Source of the DNA: Jiulongibacter sediminis
GTDB taxonomy: Bacteria; Bacteroidota; Bacteroidia; Cytophagales; Spirosomataceae
Length of the DNA stretch: 64,000 nucleotides
Direction of reading: 5' to 3'
Assembly (NCBI RefSeq): GCF_001306455.1
Contig: NZ_LGTQ01000005.1
Location: 1,116,001 to 1,180,000 of the forward strand
A program made the translations under genes and the position numbers. The notes under the pieces were generated by a model that did no database searches, was not told where the DNA came from, and saw nothing but the letters and a program-made list of their open reading frames with translations. Positions 8,537 through 18,056 of the stretch are shown piece by piece; the first letter of the stretch is position 1, and each line of letters opens with the position of its first letter.

Positions 8537-9718
8537 ATGAAAAAGTCTATCCTTTTGTTTTTAAGCTTTATTTCAACTTTTAAAGCTTTTTCAGTAGGCG
8601 AAATTGCTTTCACTTCTTATCAGACAGACGGTTTTGACCAATTTAGCTTTGTTTTGCTTGTAGACTTTCCCGGAAATTACGAACTAAATTTTACGGACTC
8701 CGGATGGCTGGCAGCCGGAGGTTTTAGAAATGGTGAAGGTGTCTTAAGATGGACGGTACCCGGTAGTGGTCTTTCAGCGGGTACCAATGTAATTGTGAAC
8801 GCTACCCTGAATACTGTGAGTATAGGTAGTATTTCAGAGATTGATGCAGGTTTTGACCTCTCGGCCTCGGGAGATCAAATTATCGCATACTTTGTTCAAA
8901 ACGGAACTGGGAATCACATACCAATTGCAGCTGTTGATTTTAATGCAACAAGTACTTGGGATGCTGATGCAGTTGATGCAAGTACCACAGCTTTACCATC
9001 AGGCTTAACCGACGGAACAACCGCCGTAGCTCTTACATCCAGTAATGACAATGGTGTATTTGGCTGCGATGGGGTAGCCGTACCCTCCGGTAATCAAAGT
9101 TATTTCCTCTCCTTTATCAATGGTTCTGGAAATTGGATCACCAGTAATTCAGCCATCACTGTTCCCGTTAATGGTTTACCACCTTGCCTTTTCAATGTCA
9201 CTAATCCGGCTCTTCCTGTAAATCTTGTTGATTTTAAGGGTACTGATTTTCAATCCGGTGTTCTACTTCAATGGATTACAGCTTCCGAAACCAATCACAA
9301 CCTTTTTGAAATTCAAAAAAGCCGTAATATGACTACGTTTGAATCAATTGGAAGAGTCCAAAACATTGAGTCAGACAACATCCAAAAAACTTACCAATTC
9401 ACTGATTCAAACCCCTTACTTGGCCTAAACTACTATCGCCTCAAACAAATAGACTTAGACGGGACTTTCGAATTTTCAAAAATCATTCAAGTTAATTTCA
9501 AGCCTGATGATCTCTTTGTCAGTATTTACCCGAACCCTTTAGTTAAAGGTCAAAAAGTCACTGTAAGGAAAAGTAATGAACTGCTTCTAAAAGGTATTGT
9601 TAACAATACAGGAAGGGAGTTTTCCAACGATCTGGAAGACTTAGACCCTGGTCTTTATATTCTTATATTCGAAAGTGAAACTGGCAGTTTCATTAGCAAA
9701 AGACTGATCGTTCACTAG
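8537..9718 (+). CDS. Secreted protein with T9SS type A sorting domain
   Basis: A 393-residue protein with a signal peptide (about 1-20), a beta-rich N-terminal half and the module LVDFKG...GVLLQWITASETNH near 230-255, which is common just before the sorting domain in Cytophagales exported proteins. The C-terminus (about 318-393) has VSIYPNP, a GLYILIF strand and the final KRLIV segment of the type A sorting signal, so it is exported by the T9SS and attached to or released from the surface. The function of the N-terminal half (ALFSVGEIAFTSYQTDG-like start, possibly a lamin-tail-like fold) is unknown. Its stop codon overlaps that of the convergent ABC-F gene. Confidence 0.82.
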   Translation: MKKSILLFLSFISTFKAFSVGEIAFTSYQTDGFDQFSFVLLVDFPGNYELNFTDSGWLAAGGFRNGEGVLRWTVPGSGLSAGTNVIVNATLNTVSIGSISEIDAGFDLSASGDQIIAYFVQNGTGNHIPIAAVDFNATSTWDADAVDASTTALPSGLTDGTTAVALTSSNDNGVFGCDGVAVPSGNQSYFLSFINGSGNWITSNSAITVPVNGLPPCLFNVTNPALPVNLVDFKGTDFQSGVLLQWITASETNHNLFEIQKSRNMTTFESIGRVQNIESDNIQKTYQFTDSNPLLGLNYYRLKQIDLDGTFEFSKIIQVNFKPDDLFVSIYPNPLVKGQKVTVRKSNELLLKGIVNNTGREFSNDLEDLDPGLYILIFESETGSFISKRLIVH

Positions 9719-11625
9719 TCTTCCAGCTCCAGCATTTTTGCCTCCCATTTTTCATGAGCCTGATTAAGATTGAATTTTACTTTTTCGTAGCGTTTATTTT
9801 CTTTGGCTAATTTTTCAGGGTCAGAAAATACTTCCTTTTCCGCTAATTTTGCTTCGATTTTGAGTTTTTGCAGCTCAAAATCCTCGATTTTTTCTTCCAG
9901 CTCTTCAATTTCCTTTTCAAGCCGCTTTCTCTCGTCATTCGATTTATCTCTGAAAGACTTCTTTTCGACCGGATTTTCATCAGTTGTCTCAACCTTCTTG
10001 GGTATAGTTTGAGAGCCTTGACCGTCTTTTTCACGTTCGGCCTGCCACCAAAGGTATTCCTCGAAAGTTCCTGGGTATACCTTGATTTCCTGATCTTCTA
10101 TATACCAGATTTTATTGGCTACCTGAGATACAAAGTGCCTGTCGTGAGAAACCACCACGTAGGTGCCTTCATATTGCTGAAGAGCCTGAACCAGAATATT
10201 CACTGATTGCATATCTAGGTGGTTAGTTGGCTCATCAAGAAGTAGAAAATTGGCTTCAGAAATCAAAACTTTTGCTAATGCCACCCTCGATTTTTCTCCA
10301 CCGGAAAGGACTTTTATTTTCTTGAAAACATCTTCTCCTCCAAACAAAAAGCAACCCAAAACAGAACGTAATTCGGTTTCAGACTTGGTAGAATCGGCAT
10401 ATTTTAATTCATCAAGTAGTGTTTCATTCACATGTAGTGATTCCAACTGATGCTGTGCATAGAAGGAGAAATTGACATTATGACCTAGGGCCCTTTGACC
10501 TTCATGCTTCTCCGTACCGGCAATAATTCTCAAAAGCGTTGATTTCCCTTTTCCGTTTGCACCAATCAGAGCAATTTTGTCACCTCGTTCTATATGACCT
10601 ACGGTGTTTTTGAGAATTACATTCTCATCATAAGCCTTTGAGATGTTATCTAATCTCATCACATGACGGCCAGGTTGGGTTCCAAACTGAAATCTGAAGT
10701 GAACTTTGGCATCATCGCTGATAACGTCCTCAACCATATCCATACGTTCCAGAGCTTTCACTCTAGACTGCACCTGACGGGCTTTAGTGGCTTTGGCCTT
10801 GAAACGTTCAATAAAACGTTCAGTTTGACGAATCTGAGCCTGCTGGTTTTCATAAGCTCCCTTCTGAATCTCGTTACGGAGCTCCTTTTCTTCAAGGTAA
10901 AAGGAGTAATTGCCGGGATAGAAATTCAATTTACAATTTGAAACCTCCACAGTGCTGGTGGTTACGTTATCCAGAAATGTACGGTCGTGAGAAACCACAA
11001 TGACCGCATTCTCATAATTGGCTATATACTTTTCAATCCACTGAATTGAAGGTAAATCAAGGTGGTTAGTTGGCTCATCGAGAAGAAGAACAGACGGCTT
11101 TTGCAAAAGCAGTTTGGCGAGCATCACACGCATACGCCAACCTCCGGAGAATTCTTTTAAAGGTCTTTGTAAGTCCTCCGTTCTGAACCCCAGACCTTCG
11201 AGTATTTCTTCGGCCCGAGCCTGAATGGAGTAGCCGCCAAGAATATCATACTCCTCCTGAAGTTCACCAAGTTCATGGACAAGTTCATCGGTGTAGTTGG
11301 TTTCCATTTTATGAAGAACTTCCTCAATTTGGTGCTGAAGTTCCAATTCACGTTGAAAACCCTGCATGGCTACAAGTAAGATTGACTCTGCCGATTCATA
11401 GGATAACAAATCCTGATTCAGGAAACCCAGAGTAACATCACCCGCCATGGAGATGGTGCCTCCATCAGGCGTATATTCACCTACAATTAACTTTAAAAGC
11501 GTTGATTTCCCCTTCCCATTTAGCCCGATGAGGCCTATTTTGTCTTTGGGCTTTACCTGAAGACTGGCCTCTTCAAAAATAGGACGGCCGCCAAAATAAA
11601 AAGAGAGGTTATGAATTGTAAGCAT
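9715..11625 (-). CDS. ABC-F family ATPase
   Basis: A 636-residue soluble protein with two ABC domains and no membrane segments. Walker A motifs are GLNGKGKST (near 34) and GANGKGKST (near 351); signature motifs are FSGGWRMR and LSGGEKSR; both Walker B motifs end in LLLDEPTNHLD. A charged linker joins the domains, and a coiled-coil arm follows after about residue 530, as in the YheS/Uup branch. ABC-F proteins bind the ribosome and act on translation. This one could be a housekeeping factor; antibiotic resistance cannot be judged from sequence. It has its own upstream -7 box. Confidence 0.92.
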   Translation of the reverse strand: MLTIHNLSFYFGGRPIFEEASLQVKPKDKIGLIGLNGKGKSTLLKLIVGEYTPDGGTISMAGDVTLGFLNQDLLSYESAESILLVAMQGFQRELELQHQIEEVLHKMETNYTDELVHELGELQEEYDILGGYSIQARAEEILEGLGFRTEDLQRPLKEFSGGWRMRVMLAKLLLQKPSVLLLDEPTNHLDLPSIQWIEKYIANYENAVIVVSHDRTFLDNVTTSTVEVSNCKLNFYPGNYSFYLEEKELRNEIQKGAYENQQAQIRQTERFIERFKAKATKARQVQSRVKALERMDMVEDVISDDAKVHFRFQFGTQPGRHVMRLDNISKAYDENVILKNTVGHIERGDKIALIGANGKGKSTLLRIIAGTEKHEGQRALGHNVNFSFYAQHQLESLHVNETLLDELKYADSTKSETELRSVLGCFLFGGEDVFKKIKVLSGGEKSRVALAKVLISEANFLLLDEPTNHLDMQSVNILVQALQQYEGTYVVVSHDRHFVSQVANKIWYIEDQEIKVYPGTFEEYLWWQAEREKDGQGSQTIPKKVETTDENPVEKKSFRDKSNDERKRLEKEIEELEEKIEDFELQKLKIEAKLAEKEVFSDPEKLAKENKRYEKVKFNLNQAHEKWEAKMLELED

Positions 11626-11654
11626 TAAGCAGTTCCTGATTTAAAATCGAGGGG

Positions 11655-11662
11655 CAAAAATA
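11655..11662 (-). promoter_or_regulatory. -7 box for the ABC-F gene
   Basis: On the minus strand the sequence reads TATTTTTG, an exact TAnnTTTG match, 29 bp upstream of the ABC-F start. No clear -33 element was found. Confidence 0.45.
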
Positions 11663-11742
11663 GGAATTTGGGTTGGAAGAGGGAAGACTTAAGATGGAAG
11701 ACTCCAAACAAAAGACAAGTCTCCAGTGTACAAATTCCCCGG

Positions 11743-11790
11743 ATAACCAATCACTAATTCCCTAATCAACCAATTCACCAATAACCAACA
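11743..11790. repeat. Degenerate CCAAT/CTAAT short-repeat tract
   Basis: The intergenic stretch between susD and the ABC-F gene consists of loosely repeated units such as AACCAAT, CACTAAT, CCTAATC, AACCAAT, CACCAAT and AACCAAC. It has the look of decayed simple-sequence DNA. No coding or hairpin signal was seen. Confidence 0.5.
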
Positions 11791-11794
11791 AAAA

Positions 11795-13108
11795 TCACCT
11801 GTTCACCGCCGTTTCAGTGAATAAATTGACAACTCCTGGGAAAGAATCGTTGGTATTGATTTCTACCTCAGGATAAAGGAAGCGTTGAGGCAATTTTGTA
11901 GCTATACTATTTTTGATAGGAAGGTTTAGGATATTATTGGTGCGTCTCGCATCATGAAACACCTGTGGTGAACCTATCATGGTGATGTACTTCTCTTCCA
12001 AAATCACTCTGATTAGCGTGTTACCCCCAATAGCCACTTCAGGGAAACTGGCATTATAGATAGACGCTAACTCCCTTCTGATCTCATTAAAAACATCTCG
12101 GGCTTCCTCATCATTACCAAGCCTGGCCTCGCATTCAGCCAAAATGAATTGATTCTCAAACCAATCTACGATAGGATAAGCTGCATCCTGAGCAAAATAA
12201 CCTCCATCATTATAATTCAACTCATTTCCCTGAAAATACACAGCATAACGAGCTTCTTCACCTGGTGTAAAAAGAATTCGGTCTGTAGTGATATCGCTTA
12301 AATTCAGCATTTTTCTTAGATGAGAACGTGTGGCTGTCAAATAACCACCACGCTGCTCTATACCGAACTGATAATACAAATTCCGCTGACCGTCTACATC
12401 TGAATGTGCCGCCATGAGGCTCCTTTCAGGACTTGAAATACCTTGCAAGGCCTCTGCTCTGGCATTTTCATAATCTTTAGCCAGTAAGTAATAGCGGGCT
12501 TTTAACGTATGACCCACCTCATTCCATGTTGCCGAATTGGCCTCAAAAACCGGGCTTCCGAAAAAGTCAGCTACTCTTAAGTTTTCAACGTTTGCAATAC
12601 CCTGAGAAAGCAATTCCTGAGCTGCATTTAATACATCCACCTGACTGTCATATTGCGGATGCGGGAATTCAACGGGTTGAGCACTTTGAGAATACGGCAC
12701 GTCACCAAACATAGCCGCCAATTCTGCCGCCATTACAGCTTCCACAATTTGCGAAACACCCAAAAGTCTGGTGTTCCCGGATTCCTGAGCCTTCTGCTGA
12801 ACAATTCTTGTTTGAGAAATTCCGCCGGTGTAATTATTGCTCCAGATGCCATCAAAATCACCGGAATTTACCTCATAGGTATTATAACTTGTAAACTGAT
12901 TGCTGAAGCCCGTGTACTGATCCGTAAAAATTCCGCACATTCTGGAGGCCTCTCCTTCTGTCATCAAGACCCAGGAAAGGTTAGCCTGACCAATAATCAA
13001 TTCACCCGGTGCGTCAGTGAAGTTATTAGGATCAATATTCAATCCATCGGAATAGCTTTCACAGGAGAAAAAAGACAAGCTTAAAAGGACAATTAATATC
13101 TTCTTCAT
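11795..13108 (-). CDS. SusD/RagB-like nutrient-binding lipoprotein
   Basis: A 437-residue outer-membrane lipoprotein. The signal peptide ends in a lipobox (SLSFFSC, Cys16). The pattern DGLNIDPNNFTDAPGELIIGQ right after it and the later YARYYLLAKDYENAR-type helical region resemble the SusD-like_2 branch rather than classical SusD. It should form the lid of the SusC channel encoded 4 bp upstream in the same operon. The ligand cannot be inferred because no catabolic enzymes are adjacent. Confidence 0.9.
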   Translation of the reverse strand: MKKILIVLLSLSFFSCESYSDGLNIDPNNFTDAPGELIIGQANLSWVLMTEGEASRMCGIFTDQYTGFSNQFTSYNTYEVNSGDFDGIWSNNYTGGISQTRIVQQKAQESGNTRLLGVSQIVEAVMAAELAAMFGDVPYSQSAQPVEFPHPQYDSQVDVLNAAQELLSQGIANVENLRVADFFGSPVFEANSATWNEVGHTLKARYYLLAKDYENARAEALQGISSPERSLMAAHSDVDGQRNLYYQFGIEQRGGYLTATRSHLRKMLNLSDITTDRILFTPGEEARYAVYFQGNELNYNDGGYFAQDAAYPIVDWFENQFILAECEARLGNDEEARDVFNEIRRELASIYNASFPEVAIGGNTLIRVILEEKYITMIGSPQVFHDARRTNNILNLPIKNSIATKLPQRFLYPEVEINTNDSFPGVVNLFTETAVNR

Positions 13109-13112
13109 GTTT

Positions 13113-16100
13113 TTAGATTCCTAGTTTTAGTGTGATGACGTATGAGCCAGTTCCGGGGTTTGAGAAATACTCTAAACCACGTCCTTTGGAGGCACCTGTA
13201 AGATTCACTTCGGGGTCAACAAAATTCAACGGTGACCAAATGAAAAGGTTACGACCGGTTAACCCCAAACTGGCTGAGTTGATTTTTGCTTTGCTCAAAA
13301 GACTGGATGGCAAAGCATAACTTAAAGAAACCTCACGAAGCTTTGTCCAGCTACCATCTACTATAAACTGCTCGGCAGCATTACCAAAACCTCCGCCGAC
13401 ACCGGTGTACCACTCTGAATCAAGTAAAACAGGACCTGAACCAAAATCACCGATATTTCCTCTGACCAGAGTTCCTGCGGCAACTCTTCTGCCATCTACT
13501 GTTCGTAATTCCGTCTCCGTAATAAATTCATTGGCGGTTTCGGGATGAACTCCAAAGTATTTCAGGATACTTTCAGTACCGGCCCAGATATCATTCCCTT
13601 GAAAAGTTTCAAACTGGAAAGAGAACGAAAGACCTTTCCAGGAGAGATTTGAGCCTAGACCACCTCTCCATTTTGGGTTTGGATCTCCAATAACGCCTTC
13701 TTCATCAGCTACTTCAGGGAAACCATTTTGATTTAAAGCAATGAATCCGAAATCATCTCTAACCCATTTACCGCCCCAAAGTGCTCCAAAAGGCTCTCCT
13801 TCCACAACCCTGGAAGAAGTCCCTGTAAACCCGTTCAAGAATACACTTTTCACACCCTGAAGTTCAGTTACGAGGTTCTTGTTCATTGAGAAGTTTCCAT
13901 CAATTCGCCAGTCAATGTTTTTGAATTTGGTGACTCTCAAACCTAAATCGATCTCCAAACCTTTGTTTGTAATCGTGGCGGCATTATCCCAAACAGAACT
14001 AAATCCTGAAGATGGAGCGAGATCAACAGCCAGAAGAGCATCCCTTGTAATTCGATCGTAATAGGTGACTCCAAGTGATATTTTATCATTGAGAAACCTC
14101 AGATCCGTTCCGACTTCAAACTCTCTCACTCTTTCAGGAGTTAAACTTGGGTTTCCACTATTTCCACTTCTGGCGAAAGGATTACCATAAACAGAAGCTG
14201 ATAACGCGTCCCCCCATGAAGTTCCTCTGTCAAATGGCCCGTAAACAGTTTGAGTTGCATAAGCCACCGGCTCAATTCCCACTTCACCGTAAGAGGCTCT
14301 GAACTTACCAAAGGTTAGCAAATTGCTTTTGATTCTCTCAGAGAAAACCCAGCCAACTGAGGCACTTGGGTAAAAAACAGGATTGAGAAGTGTTGAAGGC
14401 AATTCGTATCGACCGGTTAACTCAAAATAAAATTGATTCATCAATTCGGCATTCAGCACAGAATAAACGCCTGATTTTCTCTGTAATAGTCTTGTCAAAG
14501 AAGGAGTCTCATTGGCTGCCTCTGCATTACCAAAAGTTCTCAGAATACCGACAAATGGATTTGTAAAGTTTGTAGAGCTTCCTCCCTGGCTAGTAAAAAA
14601 TGACTCTTCAAACTGTACGCCGCCTATCCAACTGAAATTAAAGTCTGAACTGATTACATGCGTGCCGTTCAAGAATGCATTGAGAGAGGTATTTCTCTCC
14701 GTAATATCACTTCGGCCAAAGGAGCCTTGGTAAACATCTCCTGCTGAATTTACAGGAAACCACGACTCACGGGATTCATTATAATAATCAAAACCATAAC
14801 GTGCGGTAAAGTTGATACCCTTAGTGATGTTCCAGTTTAACTCAGGATTAAATATAAATCGGTGTAAAAGATTGGGATTTTCCTGTTGATTGATCGTCCA
14901 GCCCGGGTTTGAATAAAACGGAGCCTCTTCTCCCAAATAACCCAGATTATTTTGGTTTCCTATAAAAGAACGATGGGCGTTGAAAGTAGGAACTCCGTCA
15001 TTATCATAATAGGTACCAATATAGTCTGTATTATTGAAATCGGCCGGCGTTCGAAGGTAGCCCAAATAAAACCCATTGAGGTTTGAACCTTGCTGAATCC
15101 GATTGGAAGAAATGTGTGTAACCGTACTATTGACTTTAAGGCGTACTTTATCACTTATTTTGGTTTCGTTATTAACTCTGGCCGTCGTTCTAACATAATC
15201 AGAATTGGCTTTAAGAATACCCTGCTGATCCCAGTGAGAAAAGCTCATGTATGTAGCTCCCCGATCACTATTGAAATTCATGCTCAACGCTTTATTCCAG
15301 GTAAAACCGGTCTGAAAAACCTGATCCCGGTTGGTATCATGATAAATAGTCTGATCGTTTTTGGTCAATATGGGATAGTATAACGTACCGTCTGCTGTCT
15401 CAAAACGTTTGTTTCCTACACGAACTTCATCTTCCCCACCCGCACGATCGCGGATTCGGTCGCCCCAGGAAAGTCTCGAAGTAGGGTTCCAGATGTATGT
15501 ATAAGCATCTCTTGCTCTGCCCGTTTCCTGAAGTAGCGGATATCCCTGACCAAATTTATCTTGCTTTTCAAACTCGCGGTTAATAACATCAAAGCTTGTT
15601 TGATTGGTAAACTCAAGACTGAAGTTTTTTCCTCGAAGGTTACCCTTTTTGGTTTGAATCAAAATCACTCCATTAGCTGCCCCGGTACCCCAAACTGCAG
15701 CTGCAGCAGCACCTTTCAATACAGTTACATTGGCAATATCTTCCGGGTTAATATCATTTAATCTGGACTGCTGAACGACTCCGTCAACTCCACCGCCAAT
15801 ACTGGAGTTGGTAATAGGAACACCATCAAGAATAATGAGTGGAGAAGAACCACCTGAAATGGTATTCTGACCACGAATTTGTATGTAGGCACCAGCACCG
15901 GGATCACCTGAATTACGTACAATAGTCAAACCCGAGGTTTTACCTGACAAACCCTGAATCACACCAGATTCTCCGGAACGTTTCAATGCCTGAGCATCCA
16001 CTAAAGTAGAGGAACTGAGATCATCATCCTTTTTTCTTTCAAGACCAAGGGCCGTCAAAACCACCACTTCGTTCAGTTGATTCTGTCCTTGTTCCAAGGT

Positions 16101-16379
16101 GATATCAATAACGGATTGATTTCCCACCTCAATTTCCTGAGTTTGCATGCCAATAAAAGAGAAAACCAGCGTCTCCCCTCTGCTCACAGAAACGTCATAT
16201 TTACCATCAGCATCGGTTTGCGTCCCGGTTTGTGAACCTTTCACCTGAACTGTAACCCCCGGCAAAGGAAAATTATCTTCAGCCGCTTTAACCGTACCAG
16301 TGACTCTCTGTTGAGCATAAAGTCCTGAGCTAAAAGCCACTAAAAAGAGGAGAAGCAGTTTGTAAAATTTATCATTCAT
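13113..16379 (-). CDS. SusC/RagA-family TonB-linked outer membrane protein
   Basis: A 1088-residue TonB-dependent transporter. After a signal peptide (about 1-22) comes a carboxypeptidase-regulatory-like domain (RVTGTVKAAEDNFPLPGVTV), then the SusC hallmark segment LNEVVVLTALGLERKKDD near 102-119, a plug domain with GVPITNSSIG and PEDIANVTVLKGAAAAAVWG, and a beta barrel ending in YVITLKLGI. Together with the SusD-like protein it imports an unidentified oligomeric nutrient through the outer membrane. Start and length are normal for the family. The upstream gap holds a nested inverted repeat that could be its operator. Confidence 0.93.
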   Translation of the reverse strand: MNDKFYKLLLLFLVAFSSGLYAQQRVTGTVKAAEDNFPLPGVTVQVKGSQTGTQTDADGKYDVSVSRGETLVFSFIGMQTQEIEVGNQSVIDITLEQGQNQLNEVVVLTALGLERKKDDDLSSSTLVDAQALKRSGESGVIQGLSGKTSGLTIVRNSGDPGAGAYIQIRGQNTISGGSSPLIILDGVPITNSSIGGGVDGVVQQSRLNDINPEDIANVTVLKGAAAAAVWGTGAANGVILIQTKKGNLRGKNFSLEFTNQTSFDVINREFEKQDKFGQGYPLLQETGRARDAYTYIWNPTSRLSWGDRIRDRAGGEDEVRVGNKRFETADGTLYYPILTKNDQTIYHDTNRDQVFQTGFTWNKALSMNFNSDRGATYMSFSHWDQQGILKANSDYVRTTARVNNETKISDKVRLKVNSTVTHISSNRIQQGSNLNGFYLGYLRTPADFNNTDYIGTYYDNDGVPTFNAHRSFIGNQNNLGYLGEEAPFYSNPGWTINQQENPNLLHRFIFNPELNWNITKGINFTARYGFDYYNESRESWFPVNSAGDVYQGSFGRSDITERNTSLNAFLNGTHVISSDFNFSWIGGVQFEESFFTSQGGSSTNFTNPFVGILRTFGNAEAANETPSLTRLLQRKSGVYSVLNAELMNQFYFELTGRYELPSTLLNPVFYPSASVGWVFSERIKSNLLTFGKFRASYGEVGIEPVAYATQTVYGPFDRGTSWGDALSASVYGNPFARSGNSGNPSLTPERVREFEVGTDLRFLNDKISLGVTYYDRITRDALLAVDLAPSSGFSSVWDNAATITNKGLEIDLGLRVTKFKNIDWRIDGNFSMNKNLVTELQGVKSVFLNGFTGTSSRVVEGEPFGALWGGKWVRDDFGFIALNQNGFPEVADEEGVIGDPNPKWRGGLGSNLSWKGLSFSFQFETFQGNDIWAGTESILKYFGVHPETANEFITETELRTVDGRRVAAGTLVRGNIGDFGSGPVLLDSEWYTGVGGGFGNAAEQFIVDGSWTKLREVSLSYALPSSLLSKAKINSASLGLTGRNLFIWSPLNFVDPEVNLTGASKGRGLEYFSNPGTGSYVITLKLGI

Positions 16380-16451
16380 ACGTTTAAGGCATTTGGTTTA
16401 AAAGTACGTAGTGAAGCTTAAAAAAGCTGTATGCACACATAGTTTTTTTGA

Positions 16452-16507
16452 CGTTTTCAAGCAATTCAAGCAATGTATCCCACAGAATTCGGGATGTTTT
16501 GAAAACG
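16452..16507. repeat. Nested inverted repeat between susC and miaB
   Basis: CGTTTTCAA (16452-16460) and TTGAAAACG (16499-16507) are perfect 9-bp inverted arms. Between them lie ATCCC and GGGAT around a 9-nt centre (about 16477-16495), and a direct repeat AAGCAAT. There is no T-run on either side, so this is more like a regulatory palindrome than a terminator. It lies 72-128 bp upstream of susC and about 80 bp upstream of the miaB -7 box. Confidence 0.5.
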
Positions 16508-16585
16508 AACAATGACCATTAATAATTCTATTTCCCCTTTTAGAATTATTTCACATTCTCAATCTGCCATTCTGTCAGTCTTTCG

Positions 16586-16593
16586 TATCTTTG
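16586..16593 (+). promoter_or_regulatory. -7 box for the miaB operon
   Basis: TATCTTTG fits TAnnTTTG, 22 bp before the chosen miaB ATG. A clear -33 TTG is not visible. Confidence 0.45.
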
Positions 16594-16615
16594 CCCCTCA
16601 ATTGAAAAAGTGGAA

Positions 16616-18055
16616 ATGGAGAAATTAACCGGAGAGTTAAAAATACTTTCAGAAGAGGAGAAAGAAGGGCTTGATCTGGCCCGAATCAGCGAAGATGAAA
16701 AAGCTGAAGGGAAGCGTAAATTGTACATTGAAAGTTATGGCTGTCAGATGAACTTTTCTGATAGTGAAATTGTGGCTTCTATACTCCGCAAAGAGGGCTT
16801 TGCCACGACTTCAAATAAAGATGAAGCAGAACTAATCCTTCTCAATACTTGCTCCATCAGAGATAATGCCGAACAAAAAGTACGCAACAGACTGCAGATT
16901 TTAAACTCGACTAAGAAAGGTAAACCGAATGTCAAAATCGGGGTACTCGGTTGTATGGCTGAGCGACTTAAAACTAAACTACTGGAAGAAGAAAAGATGG
17001 TAGATATGGTGGTTGGGCCTGACTCTTACCGTGACCTGCCAAACCTGATCAGTGATGTGGAGGATGGCCAAAAGGCGGTCAATGTTTTCTTGTCAAGAGA
17101 AGAAACTTACGCTGATATAACACCCGTTAGATTGGGCACAAATGGGGTCACCGCTTTTATTTCTATCATGAGGGGCTGCGATAATATGTGCAGCTTTTGC
17201 GTGGTACCTTACACCAGAGGGCGTGAACGTAGCCGAGAGCCGAAAACTATTGTTCAGGAAGCTCAGAATTTGTTTGACAAAGGCTACAGAGAAGTAACTC
17301 TCCTTGGTCAAAACGTTGACTCTTTCAAATGGAAGAATGAAAACGGTGAAATAGAAACCAATTTCGCTCAATTGCTGGAAATGGTCGCCCAGGTTCACCC
17401 TGACTTGAGAGTACGTTTCTCTACCTCCCACCCTAAAGATATTACGGATGACGTGCTTTATACCATCAAAAAGTACGAGAATATCTGTAATTACATCCAC
17501 CTACCAGCTCAAAGTGGCAGCAGCCGTATTCTGGAATTGATGAACCGTACTTATGACAGAGAGTGGTACATCCAGAAAATTGACAGAATCAGAGAAATTC
17601 TCGGTGAAGACTGTGCCATTTCTCATGACCTTATCACTGGTTTCTGCACTGAGACTGAGGAAGATCATGAGGAGACACTTTCTTTGATGGATTACGTTCA
17701 GTTTGACTATGGTTATATGTTCTACTATTCTGAGCGACCAGGTACACCGGCCGCCAAGAAACTGGAGGATGACATTGATTTAGAGACCAAGAAGAGACGT
17801 CTGGCCGAGATTATTGAGAAGCAAAGAGGGCATTCTATGATCCGTAACGAAAGACTTTTGGGCACCGTGCAAAAAGCACTTGTTGAAGGTTTCAGCAAAC
17901 GCTCAGAGGACTTTTTGCAAGGTCGGATTGACGACAATAAAGTAGTGATTTTCCCGAAAGAAAATTTCAAAAAGGGAGAATACGTGTACGTAAAAATTGA
18001 AGAATGTACTACTGCTACACTAAAAGGAACAGCAGTTATTACTGAAATGGCTTAA
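16616..18055 (+). CDS. miaB: tRNA-2-methylthio-N6-dimethylallyladenosine synthase MiaB
   Basis: A 479-residue radical-SAM methylthiotransferase. The N-terminal UPF0004 domain carries the three cluster cysteines (YGCQMN Cys43, LLNTC Cys79, LGCMAE Cys113). The radical-SAM motif CxxxCxxC is in [11 protein letters not shown] (Cys188, 192, 195). A TRAM domain follows from about 410. It converts i6A37 to ms2i6A37 in tRNA, the substrate of the MiaE-like enzyme at 6622. A GTG six bases upstream is possible, but ATG 16616 is preferred. It starts an operon with the sigma-54 activator, one base after its stop. Confidence 0.96.
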   Translation: MEKLTGELKILSEEEKEGLDLARISEDEKAEGKRKLYIESYGCQMNFSDSEIVASILRKEGFATTSNKDEAELILLNTCSIRDNAEQKVRNRLQILNSTKKGKPNVKIGVLGCMAERLKTKLLEEEKMVDMVVGPDSYRDLPNLISDVEDGQKAVNVFLSREETYADITPVRLGTNGVTAFISIMRGCDNMCSFCVVPYTRGRERSREPKTIVQEAQNLFDKGYREVTLLGQNVDSFKWKNENGEIETNFAQLLEMVAQVHPDLRVRFSTSHPKDITDDVLYTIKKYENICNYIHLPAQSGSSRILELMNRTYDREWYIQKIDRIREILGEDCAISHDLITGFCTETEEDHEETLSLMDYVQFDYGYMFYYSERPGTPAAKKLEDDIDLETKKRRLAEIIEKQRGHSMIRNERLLGTVQKALVEGFSKRSEDFLQGRIDDNKVVIFPKENFKKGEYVYVKIEECTTATLKGTAVITEMA

Positions 18056-18056
18056 T

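Noticed and set aside
9843-10206. Open frames on both strands inside the ABC-F coiled-coil region
   Set aside because: They follow from the repetitive Glu/Lys codons of the real gene and have low-complexity translations.
12653-13084. 143-codon plus-strand frame over the susD gene
   Set aside because: It is antisense to a well-supported lipoprotein gene, and no domain or start signal was seen.
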